The notes: a model not told the origin generated them from the sequence alone. Positions 47,780 through 56,437 are shown, counted from the first letter of the stretch. The stretch is DNA of 64,000 nt from Pseudomonas sp. B21-015 (GCF_024749285.1 NZ_CP087196.1:5580001-5644000); one strand, 5' to 3'. Numbers and translations are program-made.

Positions 47780-49230
47780 GCAGCTCCACGATTATTCCTA
47801 CGGTCGCCGTAGAAGAAGATTTCCGCAGCCGGGCTCACAAGGCTTTGGCTGACACGCAATTGCGAAACAACTTTCGCACGGCGATGGACTCACTGATGAG
47901 CAAACGGGCAGCGTCTTTCAGCGATGCCCATGAAAGAGAACATTTGCGAGCGCTGGGCAATGCGGTCCGCGCCCGTGCATTATCCAAGTTACCCGACCTG
48001 CTCGAGCAGCTTGAACAGAGCCTGACCCGCAACGGTGTGACAGTGCACTGGGCGGAAACGGTGGACGAAGCCAATGGCATCGTCTTATCGATCATCCGCG
48101 CTCACGAGGGGCGGCAAGTGATCAAGGGCAAATCGATGGTCAGCGAAGAGATGGAGATGAACCATGTCCTCGAAGCTCAAGGCATTGAATGCCTGGAGTC
48201 GGACATGGGCGAATACATCGTCCAGCTCGACCACGAGAAGCCTTCACACATCATTATGCCGGCGATCCACAAGAATGCCGGTCAGGTCGCGTCCTTGTTC
48301 CACGACAAACTTGGCGTGGAGTACACCAAGGACGTTGACCAACTCATTCAGATCGGTCGCAAAGTCTTGCGGCAGAAATTCTTCGAAGCGGACATCGGCG
48401 TCTCCGGCGTCAACTTCGCCGTGGCCGAAACCGGCACCCTGCTGCTGGTGGAAAACGAAGGCAACGGGCGCATGACCACCACGGTACCGCCGGTGCACAT
48501 CGCCGTCACCGGTATCGAAAAAGTCGTGGAAAACCTGCGCGACGTGGTGCCGCTCTTGTCGCTACTGACCCGCTCGGCCCTGGGCATCCCGATCACCACC
48601 TACGTCAACATGATCTCCGGCCCGCGCAAGGAACATGAGCTCGACGGCCCTCAGGAAGTGCACCTGGTACTGCTCGACAATGGTCGCAGCCAGGCGTTTG
48701 CCGACAGCGAATTGCGCCAGACCCTGAACTGCATCCGCTGCGGCGCCTGTATGAATCATTGCCCGGTCTACACCCGAATCGGCGGCCATGCCTACGGCGA
48801 GGTTTACCCTGGGCCTATCGGAAAAATCATCACCCCGCACATGGTGGGCCTGGCGAAAGTCCCCGACCACCCGAGTACGTCTTCGCTGTGCGGCGCTTGC
48901 GGTGAAGTCTGCCCGGTAAAAATTCCGATCCCCGCATTGCTGCGTCGCCTACGGGAAGAAAACGTCAAAGCCCCGGACAGCCCGCATCAAGTGATGCGCG
49001 GTCAGGGCAGCAAGTATTCGCGCAAAGAACGGTTTATCTGGAACGCCTGGGCGAAGCTCAACAGTTCGCCAACGCTTTATCGCCTGTTCGGTTTCTTCGC
49101 CACCCGCCTGCGAGCGATGACGCCGAGCAATGTCGGCCCGTGGACCCAAAACCACAGCGCACCGAAACCCGCGGCCCGCTCACTGCATGACATGGCCCGC
49201 GAGCATCTGGCCAAACAGGGAGACCGTTGA
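47776..49230 (+). CDS. lutB: L-lactate oxidation iron-sulfur protein LutB/LldF
   Basis: 484-aa protein with an N-terminal LUD domain (VKGKSMVSEEMEMNH-like: IKGKSMVSEEMEMN) and two [4Fe-4S] clusters: CIRCGACMNHCPVYT from about residue 319 and CGACGEVCPVKIP near residue 372. Electron-transfer core of LutABC. ATG at 47776 follows CCGGAGGT. Confidence 0.94.
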   Translation: MSSSTIIPTVAVEEDFRSRAHKALADTQLRNNFRTAMDSLMSKRAASFSDAHEREHLRALGNAVRARALSKLPDLLEQLEQSLTRNGVTVHWAETVDEANGIVLSIIRAHEGRQVIKGKSMVSEEMEMNHVLEAQGIECLESDMGEYIVQLDHEKPSHIIMPAIHKNAGQVASLFHDKLGVEYTKDVDQLIQIGRKVLRQKFFEADIGVSGVNFAVAETGTLLLVENEGNGRMTTTVPPVHIAVTGIEKVVENLRDVVPLLSLLTRSALGIPITTYVNMISGPRKEHELDGPQEVHLVLLDNGRSQAFADSELRQTLNCIRCGACMNHCPVYTRIGGHAYGEVYPGPIGKIITPHMVGLAKVPDHPSTSSLCGACGEVCPVKIPIPALLRRLREENVKAPDSPHQVMRGQGSKYSRKERFIWNAWAKLNSSPTLYRLFGFFATRLRAMTPSNVGPWTQNHSAPKPAARSLHDMAREHLAKQGDR

Positions 49231-49901
49231 TGAACGCCAAGCAAAACATCCTCGCCAAGTTGCGCAACAGTCTGACGGGCACCACGCCGGTGGCTGACAA
49301 CTTCGATGTCGAACTGCTGACCGAGCCCTACACCTACACGCCAGAGCAACGCATCCCGCAACTGCGCAAACTGATGGAAGCGGTGCACACCGAAATCCAT
49401 CTGACCTCCAAAGAAGGCTGGCCCGAATTACTGGCGCAACTGCTGCAGGATCGCCAGTTGCCGAGCCTGTTGATTGCGCCGACGACACCTCACGGTCAAC
49501 GTGTCACTCAGCATTGGGCGAAAAATCCTGGCCTGCCAGCGCTCAAAGCCTACGACCGTCCGGTCGAGGAATGGAAAGCCGAGTTGTTCAATGACACACC
49601 GGCCAGCCTGACCACCACCCTCGGCGCGATCGCCGCGACCGGTAGCCTGATTCTCTGGCCGACGCGGGAAGAACCGCGTCTGATGAGCCTGGTGCCGCCG
49701 GTGCATTTCGCCCTGCTCAAGGCCAGTGAAATCCGCGACAACTTCTATCAGGTGCAGCAGGAATTCGAATGGGCCCAAGGCATGCCGACCAACGCCTTGC
49801 TGGTGTCCGGCCCGTCGAAGACCGCCGACATCGAGCAAGTGCTGGCTTACGGCGCCCACGGCCCGAAAGACCTGGTGGTTCTGATTCTGGAGGACCAATG
49901 A
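49230..49901 (+). CDS. lutC: Lactate utilization protein LutC/LldG
   Basis: 223-aa LUD-domain protein, third subunit of LutABC. Segment ATTGSLILWP-like (AIAATGSLILWPTREEPR) and the C-terminal GPSKTADIEQVLAYGAHGPK are family hallmarks. The ATG overlaps the lutB stop by 1 bp (TGATG), and its stop overlaps the dld start by 4 bp. Confidence 0.94.
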   Translation: MNAKQNILAKLRNSLTGTTPVADNFDVELLTEPYTYTPEQRIPQLRKLMEAVHTEIHLTSKEGWPELLAQLLQDRQLPSLLIAPTTPHGQRVTQHWAKNPGLPALKAYDRPVEEWKAELFNDTPASLTTTLGAIAATGSLILWPTREEPRLMSLVPPVHFALLKASEIRDNFYQVQQEFEWAQGMPTNALLVSGPSKTADIEQVLAYGAHGPKDLVVLILEDQ

Positions 49902-52708
49902 GTCTACCGGCGGCTTTCCTGCGCGATGCGCAGCAACTGATTCCTCAAACGCGACGTTTCGACGACCCGCTGTCGACCCTGGCCTTCGGCACCGACGCCA
50001 GTTTCTACCGGCTGATTCCGAAACTGGTGATTCGCGTCGAATCCGAAGATGAAGTGGTGGCGCTGCTCAAACTGGCGCAACGGGACCAGGTCCCGGTGAC
50101 CTTCCGCGCCGCCGGTACCAGCCTGTCTGGCCAGGCCATCAGTGATTCGGTGCTGATCGTGTTGGGGGATAACTGGAACGGTCGCGAGATCCGTGGCCAG
50201 GGCACGCAAATACGTCTGCAACCGGGCGTGATCGGCGCCCAGGCCAACGCCTGGCTGGCACCGTTCGGACGCAAGATCGGTCCGGATCCTGCGTCGATCA
50301 ACGCCTGCAAAATCGGCGGCATCGTCGCCAACAATGCCAGCGGCATGTGCTGCGGCACGGCGCAGAACACCTATCACACCCTGGCCGGGATTCGTCTGGT
50401 GCTGGCGGATGGCAGCCGTCTTGATACCGAAGACACCACAAGTGTTGCGGCATTCCGAGAGAGCCACGCCGAACTGCTGGAGCGTCTGGCGACGCTGAGC
50501 CGCGAGACCCGCGCCAATGTCGAACTGGCTGCGAGAATTCGCCACAAATACCGTCTGAAAAATACCACTGGCCTGTCACTCAATGCCCTGGTGGATTTCG
50601 ACGAGCCTGTGGATATCTTGAGCCACTTGCTGGTGGGCTCCGAAGGCACCCTCGGGTTCATCAGTGCGGTGACCTACGACACAGTGATCGACCACCCGAA
50701 CAAGGCGTCGGCGCTGATCGTGTTCCCGGATGTGGAAACCTGCTGCAACGCCGTCACCGTGCTGAAAAGCCAACCGGTGTCGGCCGTGGAGTTGCTGGAC
50801 CGTCGCAGCCTGCGCTCAGTGCAGGACAAGCCCGGCATGCCGGCTTTCGTACAACAACTGTCGACCAATGCCTGCGCCCTGCTGATCGAATCCCGCGCCG
50901 CCTCTTCCACTTTGCTGCAGGAACAACTGACGCAAATCATGGCGTCACTGACGAGTTTCCCGGTAGAGAAACAAGTCGACTTCACCGAAGACCCTGTGGA
51001 AAACGCCCGCCTCTGGGCGATCCGCAAGGACACCTTCCCTGCCGTCGGCGCGGTGCGCAAAACCGGCACCACGGTGATCATCGAAGACGTGACCTTCCCG
51101 GTCGAACAACTGGCCAGCGGCGTCAACCGCTTGATTGAGCTGTTCGACAAACATCACTACGACGAAGCGATCCTTTTCGGACACGCCCTGGAAGGCAATC
51201 TGCACTTCGTCTTCACCCAAGGCTTCAACAGCGCGGAAGAAGTCGCACGCTACCAGGCGTTCATGGACGACGTGGCGCAGTTGGTGGCCGTTGAATTCGG
51301 TGGCTCGCTGAAGGCCGAACACGGCACCGGTCGTAACATGGCGCCCTTTGTCGAACTGGAATGGGGCCGCGACGCCTACCAGTTGATGTGGCAGCTCAAA
51401 CGCCTGCTCGACCCCAACGGCATTCTCAACCCGGACGTGGTGCTCAGCGACGATCCGCAGATCCACCTCAAACACCTGAAACCGCTGCCCGCCGCCGATG
51501 AGATTGTGGATAAGTGCATTGAGTGTGGCTTTTGCGAACCGGTGTGCCCGTCCAAAGGCCTAACCTTGAGCCCACGCCAGCGCATCGTGATCTGGCGCGA
51601 CATCCAGGCGAAGCAACGCGCCGGCATAGACACCGCCGAACTGGAACAGGCCTACGAATATCAGGGCATCGATACCTGCGCCGCCACAGGCCTGTGTGCA
51701 CAACGTTGCCCTGTAGGCATCAACACCGGCGAGCTGGTGAAAAAGCTCCGTGGCCGTAAGGCAACCCATACGAAAACTGCCAACTGGATTGAAGGCAATT
51801 TCGCCACTGCGTTGCAAGGCGCGCGGTTCACCCTGCATGTGGCCAACGGTGCGCGGATGCTGTTGGGGGCGCCACGTTTGGCAAAGCTGTCGGCAACATT
51901 GACGCGCTTATCCAAAGGCCAGGTCCCGCAATGGACCAACGCCATGCCACAGCCGGAAAGGGCCATTCGCTTCAGCCCGACGGTATCGGATGAGCGACCT
52001 CGGGTGGTGTACCTGGCGGCTTGCGTGTCGCGGGTCATGGGCCCGGCGGCGGGTGATAAAGAGCAAATGTCGCTGTACGACAAAACCCGTGGCCTGCTGG
52101 AAAAGGCCGGTTACCAGGTCGTCTTTCCAGACAATCAGGACAACCTCTGCTGCGGTCAGCCATTCGCCTCCAAAGGCTACGCCGAACAGGCCGAACACAA
52201 ACGCCAGGAACTGATCGGCGCGCTACTGCACGCCAGCCGCGGCGGGCTCGACCCGATCTATTGCGATACCAGCCCCTGTACCTTGCGGCTGGTTCAAGAC
52301 CTGGGCGATGTTCGACTGGACCTGTACGACCCGGTGCGGTTCATCCGTACTCACTTGATGGATCGTCTCGATTTCACACCCCAGGAAGCGCCGATCGCGG
52401 TGCATGTCACCTGCAGCACTCAACATCTTGGCGAGAGCCAGGCGTTGATCGATCTTGCGCGCAAGTGCAGTAACAACGTGGTCATTCCGGAAGGCATTCA
52501 CTGTTGCGGATTTGCCGGCGACAAGGGCTTTACCACGCCGGAATTGAACGCCCATTCGTTACGCACACTGAAAGACGCGGTACAGCAATGCAGCGAAGGG
52601 ATTTCCACCAGCCGCACCTGTGAGATTGGTCTGACGCAACACGGTGGGATCGACTACCACGGGCTGGTCTACCTCGTGGACCGGGTCACCCAGGCCAGAG
52701 CGGTCTGA
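49898..52708 (+). CDS. dld: FAD/Fe-S D-lactate dehydrogenase (Dld-II type)
   Basis: 936-aa respiratory enzyme. The N-terminal FAD-binding domain has the GTSLSGQAIS and VGSEGTLGF regions, then an FAD-oxidase C-terminal domain. Two Fe-S sites follow from residue 540 (CIECGFCEPVCPSKG, CAATGLCAQRCPVG). Two cysteine-rich CCG domains close the protein (LCCGQPFASKGY, CCGFAGDKGF). Equivalent to P. aeruginosa lldE (PA4772). It oxidises D-lactate to pyruvate at the membrane; glycolate oxidase is the nearest alternative. Confidence 0.92.
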   Translation: MSLPAAFLRDAQQLIPQTRRFDDPLSTLAFGTDASFYRLIPKLVIRVESEDEVVALLKLAQRDQVPVTFRAAGTSLSGQAISDSVLIVLGDNWNGREIRGQGTQIRLQPGVIGAQANAWLAPFGRKIGPDPASINACKIGGIVANNASGMCCGTAQNTYHTLAGIRLVLADGSRLDTEDTTSVAAFRESHAELLERLATLSRETRANVELAARIRHKYRLKNTTGLSLNALVDFDEPVDILSHLLVGSEGTLGFISAVTYDTVIDHPNKASALIVFPDVETCCNAVTVLKSQPVSAVELLDRRSLRSVQDKPGMPAFVQQLSTNACALLIESRAASSTLLQEQLTQIMASLTSFPVEKQVDFTEDPVENARLWAIRKDTFPAVGAVRKTGTTVIIEDVTFPVEQLASGVNRLIELFDKHHYDEAILFGHALEGNLHFVFTQGFNSAEEVARYQAFMDDVAQLVAVEFGGSLKAEHGTGRNMAPFVELEWGRDAYQLMWQLKRLLDPNGILNPDVVLSDDPQIHLKHLKPLPAADEIVDKCIECGFCEPVCPSKGLTLSPRQRIVIWRDIQAKQRAGIDTAELEQAYEYQGIDTCAATGLCAQRCPVGINTGELVKKLRGRKATHTKTANWIEGNFATALQGARFTLHVANGARMLLGAPRLAKLSATLTRLSKGQVPQWTNAMPQPERAIRFSPTVSDERPRVVYLAACVSRVMGPAAGDKEQMSLYDKTRGLLEKAGYQVVFPDNQDNLCCGQPFASKGYAEQAEHKRQELIGALLHASRGGLDPIYCDTSPCTLRLVQDLGDVRLDLYDPVRFIRTHLMDRLDFTPQEAPIAVHVTCSTQHLGESQALIDLARKCSNNVVIPEGIHCCGFAGDKGFTTPELNAHSLRTLKDAVQQCSEGISTSRTCEIGLTQHGGIDYHGLVYLVDRVTQARAV

Positions 52709-52768
52709 CACCGAGGCACCAAAAGAAGCGCGTTTTGGCTAATGCCAGTCAGAAAGGGCACCGCAGTC

Positions 52769-52861
52769 CCTGTGGGAGCGAGCCTGCTCGCGATAGCGGC
52801 GGGTCAGGCAACATAGATGCTGAATGTACCGCCGTCATCGCGAGCAGGCTCGCTCCCACAA
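52769..52861. repeat. Paired REP element
   Basis: TGTGGGAGCGAGCCTGCTCG and its exact inverse CGAGCAGGCTCGCTCCCACA, about 45 bp apart, downstream of dld. The rest of the 328-bp spacer to the next gene holds nothing I recognise. Confidence 0.9.
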
Positions 52862-53036
52862 GTTGCGCGTCTTAACTGACTGGCACCAGTCATTTTTGCC
52901 TCTTTTTCGCATCCACCTCCCGGAAAAATCTTTCACTCCGTCGCAAGCGAAAATAGAACCCTTGCACGCCGTCACAGTCCATTTGTTAAGCCCCAATCAG
53001 CGTGGCCCAATCCCACCCCCGTTCCAGGAGATACCC

Positions 53037-53312
53037 ATGAAGCGTTCCGCCCTGGCTGGACTGCTCATCGCTGCAACAATGCTGGCCTCCTCCGCATACG
53101 CATCAAACGACAGCGACCAATGCGTAATGAAGCTCCAGGAGGTCAATAGCAAACTGTCCAGCGCCACCACGCTGGACGCCGCCACCAAAGGTGTCGTCAT
53201 CACCAAAGCCGAACAAGCCAAGGCCGCCCACGCCTCCAACAACGACAGAGAGTGTGTTTCCCTGACGCAGCAAGCGCTTCAGGACATTCAAAGCCACATG
53301 AATAGCCATTAG
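53037..53312 (+). CDS. Small periplasmic protein, function unknown
   Basis: 91-aa protein with a Sec signal peptide (MKRSALAGLLIAATMLASSA, cleavage after YA near residue 22) and a mature part of about 69 residues with two cysteines (QCVMKL, ECVSLTQ) that could form a disulphide. Helical, no known domain recognised. GGAG at 53026-53029 supports the ATG at 53037. Confidence 0.75.
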   Translation: MKRSALAGLLIAATMLASSAYASNDSDQCVMKLQEVNSKLSSATTLDAATKGVVITKAEQAKAAHASNNDRECVSLTQQALQDIQSHMNSH

Positions 53313-53403
53313 GGCCGGGCCAGAGCCAATCCGGCGTCGGCCCTGACGTTCAGGTAAGGACAGAAGGTCGACTCGCCGCGCGCATTGGCGTACACTGCGC
53401 TTA

Positions 53404-53425
53404 CCTGCTGGTTACACACAGCAGG
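53404..53425 (+). other. Hairpin in the ssrA 5' precursor
   Basis: CCTGCTG/CAGCAGG arms around GTTACACA, ending 4 nt before the mature tmRNA 5' end. Possible processing determinant or part of the promoter (no clear -10/-35 pair could be fixed). Confidence 0.4.
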
Positions 53426-53428
53426 TTC

Positions 53429-53826
53429 GGGGCCGTTTAGGATTCGACGCCGGTTGCGAAACTTTAGGTGCATGCCGAGTTGGTAACAGAACTCGTAAAT
53501 CCACTGTTGCAACTACTTATAGTTGCCAATGACGAAACCTACGGCCAGGAATTCTCTCTCGCTGCGTAAGCAGCCTTAGATCCTGAGCTTCTGGTACCTT
53601 CGGGTCCAGCAATCACCAGGGGATGTCTGTAAACCCAAAGTGATTGTCATATAGAACAGAATCGCCGTGCAGTACGTTGTGGACGAAGCGGCTAAAACTT
53701 ACACAACTCGCCCAAAGCACCCTGCCCGTCGGGTCGCTGAGGGTTAACTTAATAGACACGGCTACGCATGTAGTACCGACAGCGGAGTACTGGCGGACGG
53801 GGGTTCAAATCCCCCCGGCTCCACCA
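53429..53826 (+). ncRNA. ssrA: Transfer-messenger RNA (tmRNA)
   Basis: 398 nt from GGGGCCG to CCACCA. The tRNA-like end pairs GGGGCCG with CGGCTCC and keeps the G3-U70 pair read by alanyl-tRNA synthetase; the T-arm is GGGGGTTCAAATCCCCC. The tag frame is 53525-53569, encoding ANDETYGQEFSLAA and stop, so stalled proteins receive Ala plus this tag. Partner SmpB is encoded at 43451. Confidence 0.97.
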
Positions 53827-53839
53827 ATCCGAAAACGAC

Positions 53840-53863
53840 AAGGCCCGCCAAGTGCGGGCTTTG
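53840..53863 (+). terminator. Terminator of ssrA
   Basis: AGGCCCGC-CAAGT-GCGGGCTTT, 13 bp past the CCA end. A near-identical block recurs at 56526-56568. Confidence 0.8.
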
Positions 53864-53898
53864 TTGCATCTGGGGTTTGGCAATCGATGGCTCCCCCC

Positions 53899-53922
53899 CC
53901 TGTGGGAGCGGGCTTACCCGCG
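53899..53922. repeat. Single REP unit
   Basis: CTGTGGGAGCGGGCTTACCC followed by GCG; no partner copy follows. The missing half suggests later rearrangement at this spot. Confidence 0.7.
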
Positions 53923-53998
53923 AAGAGGCCAACCAGACCAGCACAAATCCCCCGCGGCCAAAAATGCAACCGCCGCCGCGACCGCCCTCGGAAATGCC

Positions 53999-54203
53999 CT
54001 GCGCCAAGCCCTTCTGATCATCGACATGCAACCCAGCTTCGCCCCTTCCCAATGGCTCATCGACGGTATCCAGGCACTCATCGGAACCCTGCCCGGAGAC
54101 CTGCTGCCTGGCGGCTGGGCTTGCGCTGTTTGAAGAGAGGTTACAGACGACGCTGATTACCGATTTGACGGTGGGTTCGTCACTGGATCGGGCGACGTGG
54201 TGA
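53999..54203 (+). pseudogene. Cysteine hydrolase (isochorismatase family) remnant
   Basis: The first part (from 53999) reads LRQALLIIDMQPSFAPSQWL, the N-terminus of a cysteine hydrolase with its catalytic Asp, but the start ATG is now CTG. After ALIGTLPGD the reading frame jumps. From 54102 a +1 frame reads CCLAAGLALFEERLQTTLIT and then DLTVGSSLDR, matching the C-terminal part of the same family after the catalytic Cys. The middle of the gene (roughly 80-100 codons in intact relatives) is deleted. Confidence 0.75.
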
Positions 54204-54300
54204 GTGAGGTGCGATGGGAGCTGCCGTAGAGTGTTCAGGAGCAGGACACGATTGGATGATCATGCCGGTACTGAATTAATCGTGGTCTGGCCCCGTTTTT

Positions 54301-54609
54301 TTGGCCATCGCCAAGGCCTTGGATTACAGCCTCAAACGCTGGATAGCGCTGACGCGCTATCTCTATGACGGCGCTGTACCCATCGATAATAGCTGGTGCG
54401 AGAATAAAATTCGGCCGTAGGCTCTTGGGCGTTCGAACTGGCTGTTTGCGGGCTTATTACGCAGTGGTAAACGTGCGGCTGCGATCATGAGTTTGATCCA
54501 GTCGGCACGGCTCAATGGCCATGATCCGTATGCTTACCTGAAAGACGTTCTCACGCGCCTGCCGACGCAGCAGGCGAGTGAAGTTGCTGACCTGTTACCG
54601 AATAATTAG
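54301..54609 (+). pseudogene. IS66-family transposase (TnpC), C-terminal remnant
   Basis: The frame from 54301 reads through the IS66 DDE region: NSWCENKIRP (with the catalytic Glu), SNWLFAGLLRSGKRAAAIMS, LNGHDPYAYLKDVLTRLP. A TAG at 54418-54420 replaces the usual Trp after KIRP, so it is dead. The N-terminal 400 or so residues, TnpA and TnpB are missing, and no terminal inverted repeats were found. Confidence 0.88.
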
Positions 54610-54642
54610 GCAATCAAATCACAGGATTAAAGGGAATTAACG

Positions 54643-55299
54643 ATGGAAATAGATCACATTTTTATCTGTGTGAATGATGACGGTCGAGGCGCTGACGCAC
54701 TGAAAGCTCTCGGGCTTGCTGAAGGGACACCAAACGTACACCCAGGCCAAGGCACTGCCAATAGAAGGTTTTTCTTCCGAAATTCTTTCATTGAGCTTTT
54801 ACATCTCACCGATGAGTTAGAAGCTCAAAGTCCATTAACAGCGCCAACCCAACTCTTTGACCGCCTCAAGTGCGCAGATGGAGTCGCCGCGCCCTTTGGA
54901 ATTTGCTTCAGACCATCCACCGTAGGCGAGAAGCCAATGTTTCCGGTTTGGGAATATCGACCTGTTTACTTACCAGCTACCCTGAAAGTCGACGTGGGAC
55001 ATGCGCCTATATCCGAACCGATGTGGTTTTTTCTTTCGTTTGCCAAGAGACCAGATGAGGCTCCGATTGAACGAGCGCAGCCGTTTGAACATCCCAACGG
55101 CTTTCGCGACATTACATCTGTGCAAGTTACCACCCCCAACAGCCAAGCTTTTTCTACCCCTGCCAACTGCGCAAACCAGCTGAAAGGATTTGAAATTGTT
55201 CATGGTGATGAGCATCTGGTCGTATTGGAAATCGATCATGGCGTAAGCGGCCAGACACACGATTTCCGTCCAGGATTGCCGATGATTATGAACTGGTGA
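54643..55299 (+). CDS. Glyoxalase-like (VOC family) protein
   Basis: 218-aa soluble protein. The N-terminus (EIDHIFICVNDDGRGADALKALGL) and ...GTANRRFFFRNSFIELL are the first beta-alpha-beta module of the vicinal oxygen chelate fold, with His4 and Glu as possible metal ligands. A second module ends ...HLVVLEIDHG. Substrate unknown. GGGAAT precedes the ATG. Base composition is more A/T-rich than the core genes, fitting transfer with the neighbouring IS66 debris. Confidence 0.78.
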   Translation: MEIDHIFICVNDDGRGADALKALGLAEGTPNVHPGQGTANRRFFFRNSFIELLHLTDELEAQSPLTAPTQLFDRLKCADGVAAPFGICFRPSTVGEKPMFPVWEYRPVYLPATLKVDVGHAPISEPMWFFLSFAKRPDEAPIERAQPFEHPNGFRDITSVQVTTPNSQAFSTPANCANQLKGFEIVHGDEHLVVLEIDHGVSGQTHDFRPGLPMIMNW

Positions 55300-55589
55300 T
55301 GCATTGACCTAACCACTCAGCCAACATCTCGTTCTGATCCCAACGCTGGGGGCACTACTGTGTGCTTCACTGAGGTTTGGACTCAGGAGGGTGTGTTGGC
55401 CCGGCGCTTACGAACTCATCGGCACCCTGCCCTATCAAAACAGCTCGCCCATTAGGAATCATCGTGACGATGGTCATATGCAAATTCAGCGATCAGCGCA
55501 CACTGGAACTGATCGGAGTGTGAACTCAGAATTTAGTTGTGTTGCATCGACCAGTTGAATCCACATCCTATAGCGGACATCCCTCAGGA
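55300..55589. other. Degenerate intergenic DNA
   Basis: No intact gene. A short open stretch near 55405 reads AYELIGTLPYQ, reminiscent of GNAT C-termini, but it is too short to assign. Confidence 0.35.
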
Positions 55590-55866
55590 CTACCCTTCAG
55601 GTATCACGATATTCGATTCGATTTTTTTCCCCATGCTGATGCGTGGCTCGGTCGAGTAGCCCAGAGATTCGTAGAAGGTTTTGACGCCTTCATTTGCGCT
55701 GACAATTTGCAGGTTGATTTTCATGCACCCTCGCGCCGTCAAGGCGCCCTCTGCATGACGGACCAGTTTTACCCCGATGCTTTTTCTGCGATGTGATGGA
55801 TGCACCGCAACCGAATACAACCATCCACGATGGCCGTCGTATCCCGCGAGGACGGTGCCTTTTTTT
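55590..55866 (-). pseudogene. GNAT acetyltransferase, C-terminal fragment
   Basis: Minus-strand frame GTVLAGYDGHRGWLYSVAVH followed by PSHRRKSIGVKLVRHAEGAL (acetyl-CoA binding motif A, R/Q-x-x-G/S-x-G/V-like) and NEGVKTFYESLGY (motif B). The N-terminal half is missing: an in-frame TGA and a run of seven A residues lie just before GTVLAGYDG. No start codon with a ribosome site precedes motif A. Confidence 0.7.
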
Positions 55867-55910
55867 CTTCAAGCTTAAAATCGAAGAAATCTAAAACCCT
55901 CACTGCAAGC

Positions 55911-56267
55911 TCACAGCCTGCTGGCGATTTCCTTCCAGATGTAGGCGTAGTTGTATTTCAGCCAGCGAACCAGCACTTTATCGAACTGCCGGCGAAACCA
56001 ATTACATTCTCTTGCCGCCAGCCTTTCCTCTATCGATTCTCTAAGTATGTCGGGATCGAAGCCCGTCCATACTGGGGGCACCGCGGCCACCAGATTGGTG
56101 AAACACACCGGTGCGACTTCTGAATAGAGGATTTCGTACAGTATGTCAGGATCAACGCCTCTGACCTCATTCGCTACATAGTCATATTCGACTGGGAAAT
56201 CGTTGAATGGCTCGGAGAGTGCGGCTCGGACCTTTGTCAGTTGCGGTTCAGTAAGAAGATGTCCCAA
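55911..56267 (-). CDS. Hypothetical protein, possible immunity protein
   Basis: 118-aa protein starting at a TTG (56267) with CTGGAGGA 9 bp upstream; this ribosome site lies inside the end of the toxin-like remnant, so the pair was translationally coupled. Acidic N-terminal half, then a VPPVWTGFD motif and a basic, aromatic C-terminus (CNWFRRQFDKVLVRWLKYNY). No known catalytic motif. Downstream overlap with a toxin-like C-terminus suggests an immunity role; possibly a DUF7079-type protein. Function is inference. Confidence 0.6.
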   Translation of the reverse strand: MGHLLTEPQLTKVRAALSEPFNDFPVEYDYVANEVRGVDPDILYEILYSEVAPVCFTNLVAAVPPVWTGFDPDILRESIEERLAARECNWFRRQFDKVLVRWLKYNYAYIWKEIASRL

Positions 56268-56407
56268 TGTGTAAATTCCTCCAGCTCTTCATCCAGTGAG
56301 CTCGCCACCGCTTCGCCTGCGACACCACCGACGATGATGCCTTGGCGCGCAGCTTCTTTGGGTTTGTTTTCAGCATTCAATATTTGATAGGTCGCCAGAA
56401 CGGCGGT
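56237..56407 (-). pseudogene. C-terminal remnant of a glycine-zipper toxin-like protein
   Basis: Open frame reading AVLATYQILNAENKPKEAAR, then QGIIVGGVAGEAVASSLDEE and LEEFTHWDIF, ending at 56237. The ENKPKEAARQGxIxGG start and SLDEELEEFTHW end resemble the membrane-active tails of polymorphic toxins in pseudomonads. The Gly-rich middle is shortened by an apparent in-frame deletion and the N-terminus is cut off by a TGA at 56408-56410. Identification is by pattern only. Confidence 0.5.
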
Positions 56408-56428
56408 TCAAACGAACACGGCACCACT
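56398..56428. repeat. Diverged copy of the ssrA 3' end (att-like)
   Basis: GAACGGCGGTTCAAAC...CGGCACCAC lines up without gaps with the tmRNA 3' end GGACGGGGGTTCAAAT...CGGCTCCAC, about 22 of 30 bases identical. It may be the far attachment site of an element integrated at ssrA. Confidence 0.4.
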
Positions 56429-56437
56429 TCAACATCT

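Noticed and set aside
53644..54156. A 170-codon open frame starting inside ssrA
   Set aside because: It overlaps the tRNA-like end of tmRNA and its terminator; low-complexity Pro/Arg composition.
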